From assembly GCA_963995505.1 (NCBI GenBank), contig OZ023190.1:5722516-5786515 (forward strand): a stretch of 64,000 nucleotides of DNA, written 5' to 3'. The position numbers and the translations under genes were made by a program. This DNA comes from Hypericum androsaemum (taxonomy: Eukaryota > Streptophyta > Magnoliopsida > Malpighiales > Hypericaceae). The notes under the pieces were generated by a model. The model ran no database searches, was not told the DNA's origin, and was given only the letters and a program-made list of their open reading frames with translations. The first letter of the stretch is position 1; each line of letters opens with the position of its first letter. Below are positions 57,437 through 64,000 of this stretch, one piece after another.

Positions 57437-59607
57437 ATGGATATGGAGAGTATAGAGTGCGTGTCGTCCATAGAGGGCCCCGGCGAGGACGAGATCCCAT
57501 CCCATTCCCACCCGATCCATTCTCATCCCAAGGGGGCCCACCAAGGCAGCCACGTTGTGGGGCCCACCAGCGTTCACGAGCTCCTGGAGTGCCCCGTCTG
57601 CACCAACTCCATGTACCCTCCAATCCACCAGGTGCGTGGTGGCTAAACTAAGGGGGGAATAAACTTGTGGGCTTCTGATCATTTTTGTTGGTGTTTCTTT
57701 CGTTTGGTATGCTTGGATGTGGATTTGATCGGTGGGTTTGAATTGGGTTCCGATGGGCATTCGACGAGGTTCTACGAATCGTGATCGCCATTGTCGAAAT
57801 CTCGGGTCGGATGATGTTGAAATTAGCTAAGGGAGTTCAAGAAAGGAAGCATTTTTAATCCTTTTATGCCAAATCTTGTCCGGGTTTTTCGTATTCAGGA
57901 TGAAGCTGTTCCTTGCTTTTTGACAAAGAAATGGGTTTCGGATGAGTTTCTGAAAATCAGGGCCAATGCAGATCATTGGTTATTCTGGCGGTAATCCAGG
58001 CTGCACTAGTATAGTTTTGTCTACGCTAGTTAGTTCTTGCAAGGTGCCTCCCTTTAGGATGTTCCGGCGTTATCTGAGTATGTCGGGTTTGATGTTGTTG
58101 TGGCTGACTATCAACCATCGAGGGTTGTGCTGGTAAATGGTGGTCAAGAGTATTGGTCATTTAAACGAAAATCCCTTTCCTTCCATGCCTGTGCCAATAG
58201 AAGCTTTCTTACTAAAGGACGCTGAATTACAGACTTAAGTCCTTGTTGTGTTGGCCTTGTAAATCCCTGGGATGGGAGAAGTGCATGTTTCAAAACCCAA
58301 TAACATTAATGGAAATGACACTTCGTAGCTTTCATGAGACCGGTAAACTGAGCCTGCTTACGTTTGTAGCATTTGATAAGAACTTTGAGGCGAGGAATCT
58401 GGGACAAAGGGATTTTAAAGTGTTCATTGCAGATGCCCTGTGGACGCTTTGAAAAAGTGAACCAAAGAAACTCGTGTTACTTGATGCTTATGTTACTCTT
58501 GATGATTTTTGTTATCTCCTTCTCCCTGTGACTGAGCTACTTGATGCTTATGCTAGTTTGCTTTTGTTTCTTTCGTTATGAACTTGTCAAGTTGGCATTG
58601 CTACCAATAGTTTTACTATTAACTACTCCCCCCGTCTTTCACTTTGGAGGTTTCATTTAGTGGTGCTGTATGATTTCTGTAGTTTACCTTCCAAGGCCAT
58701 AGATGTGACTTCAGTTGAATTTCATTTTTGTAGTGCCATAATGGTCACACACTCTGTTCCACCTGTAAAGCAAGGGTACACAACCGATGCCCGACTTGTA
58801 GACAGGAGCTTGGAGATATTAGATGTCTAGCGCTCGAAAAAGTAGCTGAGTCGCTTGAATTGCCCTGCAAATATTACAAGTTGGGGTGTCCTGAGATTTT
58901 TCCTTATTACAGCAAACTTAAGCATGAGGCAGTCTGCAACTTGAGACCGTATACTTGTCCATATGCTGGATCGGAATGCGTTATTGTTGGTGATATTCCT
59001 TTCCTCGTTGCTCATCTGAGGGATGACCACAAGGTGGACATGCACACAGGATGTACTTTCAACCATCGCTATGTGAAGTCCAATCCCCGGGAAGTGGAGA
59101 ATGCTACTTGGATGCTGACAGTAAGTATGCCATGTTTTAACGGTGTTGTCGACTTGAATATGGATGCTTCTGTGCATGTCTTGAATGTCTATGCATCCTT
59201 TTTATGCCTTTTATTGCCAATGACCAAATTTTCCCTTGAATCAGGTTTTTCATTGTTTTGGTCAGTACTTCTGCCTTCACTTTGAAGCCTTCCAGCTAGG
59301 TGCGGCCCCTGTTTACATGGCCTTCCTCCGTTTCATGGGAGACGAAAATGATGCACGGAATTACAGCTACAGCCTTGAGGTTGGGGCAAATGGCCGGAAA
59401 CTCATTTGGGAAGGTACTCCACGAAGCATTCGAGATAGTCATCGGAAGGTCAGGGATAGTCATGATGGTCTTATAATCCAGAGAAATATGGCTCTTTTCT
59501 TCTCGGGTGGGGACCGGAAAGAACTCAAGTTGAGAGTCACAGGGAGAATTTGGAAGGAACAGCAAAGTACAGAAGCTGGTGTGTGTATACCAAACCTTAG
59601 CAGCTGA
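57437..59607 (+). CDS. SINA/SINAT-type RING E3 ubiquitin ligase
   Basis: There are three exons: 57437-57631, 58734-59120 and 59245-59607 (introns GT-AG), giving 314 aa. The start MDMESIECVSS matches plant SINAT N-termini; the TTG at 57428 is not a likely start. The RING runs from C52-P-V-C55 to HTLCSTCKARVHNRCPTC (about 73-87) and is split by intron 1 after HQ. A SIAH-type zinc finger follows (CKYYKLGCPEIFPYYSKLKHEAVC...CPYAGSEC...HLRDDHK). The C-terminal half is the TRAF-like substrate-binding and dimerisation domain (VFHCFGQYFCLHFEAFQLG, NYSYSLEVG). SINAT ligases ubiquitinate targets in hormone, autophagy and development pathways. Which SINAT paralogue it is cannot be settled by eye. Confidence 0.95.
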
Positions 59608-60232
59608 AACAAGTGATTTCTTAAACCTTTTCATGGTTGTTTTCGGTTTTAGCTCGTGTGGTTTGTCTTGTCTCTTGCCGTTCTTCTTGATTTAATGTGA
59701 ATGAAATCGAGTTTTAGATATTTTTTCACCTTTTTTGACAGACCATTCTTCCATGATTGTGTTTGGTGATTGGAAAAGAGTATGCTTCTACAATTTTGTT
59801 GGCAAAATCTCACCGGATGCTCAGTTCATTAGAAACCGCACAAAATCTAGATTGCATGGTGGTCGAGGACCAACAAACTCTCTCCTCCTCAACCAACAAT
59901 CCATTTGCACAAAGCTGGTCAATTAAATTATGGCAAATCCGGAAGAAATCTATAAGCACTGAGGCATTGAATAGGTGGATCTTCTACCACACTTAATTTA
60001 ACCTACTCCAATTCACTTGCAATTTTCGATGTATGATTCTCTCCAACAATAATGTGCGGAGAACACGGTAGTAATCTGTTTGTCCTTTTGAGCACCCGGC
60101 TAGGTTCAATTCTTAAGGTTCTCAAGGCTGGGCTGCGAATTAAATCGCTCCCTTCGATAGTCTTGCTTCTATTTTACATCATCTATATTCCTGTCGCCAC
60201 TACACCCAATATTGTCAAATATATCCTCAAAA
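59608..60232. other. SINAT 3' flank, no other gene seen
   Basis: It holds the likely 3' UTR (about 59608-59720) and then unremarkable DNA. Confidence 0.55.
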
Positions 60233-61541
60233 CGTCTTTTGCATTATGAATTCTTGATCAAGCCTGCTATATTAAACACAATAATTTGAAAATGTCTTAA
60301 TTTTTTTCACGATGTCTGTATATAATTTATAAAGTAAATTACTCTCAAGGTGCTTAAGGCCCCGTGTTTGACAAAAACAACGATAAAGTCTCCTATGTTC
60401 AAAAATTGATTCTCTCATTCACCGTATTTGATCTTATTATACGTTTGTGTCCCTGACTAATCTCAACAACTTTTTTCTCATTGAAATGACAAAAAAACTC
60501 TTAAAACAAACAAAAATTCATCTCCTTTCTCTTCCTTCAACTCCCCCGTCGGAACTCCACCGCCAAATATCAAATTATTCCTGATGTTCAAGCCGAAACT
60601 CGCCGACGATGTTGAATCCTCCGCGTAGGACGAGGAACCTCATAAAAATGGGAAGCTTAACTACAACCATAAAATGCAATTTCCAGCAAAAAACATTAAT
60701 TAACAAAAAAAGGAAACGACGGCGACTTCTTCCACTACAATCGCGTATTTGCTTTTCAATGTTCCTCCGATATCGGCTACGAGCAAAACCAAAAAGGAGA
60801 TTTACAATACTTGACGTTTATCAGGTTTTGCATGAGAGATAATTAGCCATGGCTTTTCACGAGAAAGAATGGGACGCTAAACTAAGGACAGGAGAAAATC
60901 GAGTAAGCGTAGTAGGTCATGGTGAGATCTGTTAGCAACGAGATCGTTGTCGCAACGCCGCCGCTTCAGGTTCCTTCCACCTCACGCTGAGGTTCGGTGT
61001 TTGTGAGCTTCGATGTTGTGTTTCGTTGTACAACTGGAGGCAGAGTTTCGACTTGAACGTCGGACCGGTTTGATGTTTTAAGGTGGAGCTCCGGTAAAGG
61101 AGCCGAAATAATAAGGAGATGGATTTTTGTTTGTTTCATTTTTTTCTTTTTTTAATGACAAAAATGAAGAAAAAAAAATACTTACAAACGATTCGAACTT
61201 ATAATAAAATCAAAAAAATATAAGATAATCATTTTTCAAATACATATATTTTTATTGTTGATTTAGTCAAACACAAAGGATTTAGAATAATTTTTATTTT
61301 TAATTAAAATTCAAAGGAATAATTTGACAATATTTTAATTTTTTTTCACAATATCCGTATAAAATTTCTATTTTCCATGGGGACAGTTCAGATCCAGGGA
61401 ATCTAAATTTTCATTGAAAAGTAAATGGTATATTTTGAAATACCTCATTTCGTATCCGAAGTGGATTCAAATAAATCCGCAAAACGGCTTTTGCATTATG
61501 AATTCTCCTTGGTCAAACGTGCTATATTAAACACAATAATT
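60233..61541. repeat. Duplicated flanks around a long-TIR-like block
   Basis: 60279-60328 and 61318-61367 are about 50-bp direct repeats (AATAATTTGA.AAT..TTAATTTTT). 60233-60288 and 61483-61541 are another pair (TTTTGCATTATGAATTC, GCTATATTAAACACAATAAT). Between them, 60334-61315 has weak inverted ends sharing GTGTTTGACAAAAACAACGA-like text. It looks like a Mutator-like insertion in locally duplicated DNA, but the history is unclear. Confidence 0.45.
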
Positions 61542-61555
61542 TAACAAACTACCAA

Positions 61556-61751
61556 AAAAAGTCAATTTCGCCCATTTTTGTACTAACCAGGTTTGACCGG
61601 TCAAGGTGGACCTCAAAATCGGCCGGTCCGACCAGATTTTGTCTGGTTAGTACAGACCCCGATCAAAAGCTTAAAAATGACCCGATTTTGTGCCCATTTC
61701 ACGGTCCAACTGGTCAGACTACTAGTCGGATCGTAATTTTTAAAACCACAG
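61556..61751. mobile_element. Truncated hAT-like element, CATGGTTTTAAAA family
   Basis: The complement of this stretch follows 30460-30670 closely (GGTCCGATCGG, CCGGGGTCTGTACTAA, CCGATTTTGAGGT motifs). It ends in TTTTTAAAACCA at the right. The other half is missing. Confidence 0.7.
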
Positions 61752-62560
61752 AAGATCAAAGTATAATTTAACAAAACTACAAAAATATGTATATCTATTT
61801 GAAAAATACAGGGACCAGTCGTCTATTATTTTTACATGGTCACCCAAACTTTAACTTTAAGGACTTCGAGGGTAAAAGAGTTTCCGGCCAACAGCAAGAG
61901 ATGCCTCTTGAACCCTCGTCCCAAGTTGGTAAAGTGCTGGAGCACGTGACCACCAAGGAGACGAAGAGAAGCAGCAACCAAGCTGCTGGTTAGTTATTTA
62001 AACTTGTATATTTGCTGTGGAAGACACTTAAGAGGGCCGAGCGCAAATAATGAAAGCCAAAAAAAAAAACTCAAATGAGATTTTTTTTAAGGAAAAAGTT
62101 TCGAATTTGAACTATTAAAAATATATTAGAAATTTGTTAGAAAAAATTTGTCATCGTTTAAAAATTATATTTGGTTCAAACAAATTAATTATTAAGCGGA
62201 TGTTTATTAATTATGCATTAACAAATACTTTCATAAACTAAAATAAGATGTTCTAGAATTCAATCATCGAGAATACGTTAAAATATTAATAGGAGAGATT
62301 TGTCATCATTCATAAGCCATATGTGGGTCAAAGAATCTACGCATTAAGTGAATGTTTATTGATTATACAAAAACAAATACCTTGATCAACTAATAAAATG
62401 GTACAACTTTTTCCAAATTTTGACACCTAGCCAGCCCAGCCATCTGGCCTGCCATGTCCATCCCAGTTCTTTGTAATGAGGTGGCTTTTTGTTAGAATTT
62501 CAATATACTCCCATTTTTTAATAATTTTATAAAAAAATTCCATGAAACATATTTTAGAAA
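61752..62560. other. Intergenic DNA, no gene seen
   Basis: A 68-codon ORF (61787-61993) has no recognised domain. 62085-62400 contains two loosely similar segments. Nothing firm. Confidence 0.5.
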
Positions 62561-62577
62561 AATACATAACTAGACTT

Positions 62578-62682
62578 TTTTTTGAAAGGTAAATTATTAC
62601 ACAATGACATTGCCAAGATTTAAACCTTGGACCTCCTAGTTATTTACAACACCTTGTGTCGTTGGGCTACAAGGCCTTTGGC
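62578..62682 (-). mobile_element. tRNA-derived SINE
   Basis: On the minus strand it runs from GCCTTGTAGCCCAACGACAC (A-box-like TAGCCCAACG) through GGTTTAAATCTTGG (B-box-like) to an A-rich tail, 105 bp in all. A perfect 17-bp target duplication flanks it: AATACATAACTAGACTT at 62561-62577 and 62683-62699. Confidence 0.8.
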
Positions 62683-62692
62683 AATACATAAC

Positions 62693-63345
62693 TAGACTTG
62701 ACCCCGATTCGAATTGGGTCAAATTCAAATCGAATTGGTTCAAATTCATTAAAATCTTAAACCGTATTCAATTCGTCCAAAGACGAATCAAATACGAATT
62801 ATGATTTTTTAAATTCGAACCAAATTCAAATTATTACTTTAATTTTAATATTGTATAAAAAATTCAAAAATTACCTTTTTTGTTGTTGAAAACTTTCAAA
62901 TTTTTGCAATATTTTTGAAAATTTGAAAATTTCCTGAATTTTTTGATATATTTCGAAATTAAGGTTTAACGTTCAACATTTTTGAGGAAAAAGAAATAAA
63001 TTAAAGATTGAGCTTGCATTTAATATTTCAAATTAAGTTATCTACGTATCATTTGGTCCACTTGATGACATAATTAGATAGTAATATGAGTACCTCTCGG
63101 TATGTTTTTTAAAACAATTTACATAATATGGACAAATTTGAATCGAATTGATACGAATTGGACTCAAATTTGAATTTGAATTCAATTCTCAAGTTCTACG
63201 AATTATAGAAATCTTAAATTGTATTCAATTTGTCTCATGACGAATTCGAATCGAATTCTAGACAAATCGAATTGTGAACGAATCAAATCGAATTTTTTAC
63301 GAATCCAACGAATCACGAATCAGATTGTAACAATGGCCAGGTCTA
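62693..63345. mobile_element. Non-autonomous hAT element, same family as 39034 and 47440
   Basis: A perfect 8-bp duplication TACATAAC flanks it (62685-62692, 63346-63353). The ends TAGACTTGACCCCG and the inverse of CAATGGCCAGGTCTA match the 47440 family. The interior (AATCTTAAACCGTATTCAAT, TGATGACATAATTAGATAGT) is shared with the 39034 element. 653 bp, no transposase. Confidence 0.9.
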
Positions 63346-63353
63346 TACATAAC

Positions 63354-63548
63354 CCTATAAACTCCAACCTCCCTAGGCGATCTAACCTCTTGCTGCACGA
63401 CTTCAAACACAGAGACAAACCCTATTTAATGAATTTCAATGAACATCTTCCGCGCAAGTCCCAGCTCCCTGCACCTCGCGATCAAAGAATGACGAACATG
63501 GTCATGGCCTCTTGATGTGTTGATCTGCAATAAACTAGAACTTTTTTT
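63354..63548. other. Short spacer
   Basis: The sequence runs on from the hAT target duplication. No feature is seen. Confidence 0.5.
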
Positions 63549-64000
63549 TGTTAAATGAGAGAATTCATCTTATTGATCAAAGGAACGATTACAAGACTTA
63601 TATACAGGAGACAATCTAACTACCCATTTACATACAGAGAGAATACAGCTGTCAGCATTTATTGCAGATGGCCGTTGGGCATACTTCCAAGAAGAATACA
63701 AAACAATCAAGACCCGAAGTGAAGTATGTAGCCATTGTAGGATGATCTCGAGATGTCAGAGACGTTGCCAATCATTGGAGAATAATGATTGGCCAACATA
63801 TGAAGAAGCTAGAGGCTCGGACATTAATGCAGAAGTCAGCTGCAGAATTCTGCAGCACTGCTGCATATTCTTCATGTTGCAAATATCAAGCTTCAGTCTT
63901 CAATCTTCAATCATATTCATGCTTCAATATTTTTTTTCCACCAAAAAAAAAACCTATAACTTGTTTATTCAGTTCAATGAAAAGTTCGAAACTTGTTTGT
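63549..64000 (-). repeat. Possible LTR of a copia-like element, cut by the window edge
   Basis: It begins TGTTAAATGAGAGAATTCAT. On the minus strand this reads as an LTR end (CAATAAGATGAATTCTCTC, poly(A)-signal-like) preceded by TATATAAGTC (TATA-like, near 63600). The partner LTR and coding region are not in the window. Confidence 0.4.

Overview
The window is nuclear DNA of a flowering plant. It holds four intron-containing or plant-specific host genes (TAP46, a phytolongin, mitochondrial CLPX and a SINAT-type E3 ligase) in AT-rich DNA packed with nested plant transposons. No plastid, mitochondrial or bacterial gene organisation is visible. I cannot name the species; introns are short and intergenic DNA is AT-rich, which suits many dicots and early-diverging angiosperms.

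Layout. 1-~15.25 kb is a decayed Tat-lineage Ty3/gypsy retrotransposon on the minus strand. It has gag, a repeat-rich linker, protease, RT, RNase H and integrase, plus an antisense extra ORF. A 3.7-kb Ty1/copia element interrupts its gag and is bounded by a perfect 5-bp target duplication (CAAAG). 15.27-16.14 kb is a LINE 3' remnant. 17.93-24.54 kb is a nearly complete Ty1/copia element on the plus strand, disabled by two stops and a 238-bp tandem duplication. 25.07-26.1 kb holds a small hAT-like element and a Mutator-like element just upstream of TAP46 (26.4-29.6 kb, 9 exons, 404 aa). A phytolongin gene lies at 32.1-32.9 kb on the minus strand.

34-47 kb is accessory DNA. It contains a hairpin-forming element, a Helitron carrying an antisense ATL RING-H2 fragment, a small hAT, a solo LTR with a hAT nested inside it, and a row of three long-TIR Mutator-like elements. 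47.44-50.38 kb is a complete hAT element with a broken transposase. Its two shorter relatives lie at 39.0 and 62.7 kb. CLPX (50.6-55.9 kb, 15 exons, 544 aa) has a TRIM in intron 1 and one GC-AG intron. The SINAT gene lies at 57.4-59.6 kb (3 exons, 314 aa). The last 4 kb carries repeats, including a SINE inserted exactly across the edge of a hAT element.

The host genes are not an operon or a recognisable pathway cluster: TAP46 acts in PP2A/TOR signalling, the phytolongin in secretory membrane traffic, CLPX in mitochondrial proteolysis and SINAT in ubiquitination. The main interest is the readable insertion history: many elements have exact target-site duplications, so their order of arrival can be deduced. 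Two copia copies also share an unusual primer-binding site and a stop at the same RT codon. All exon boundaries and family assignments were made by eye from reading frames, splice signals and remembered family motifs.
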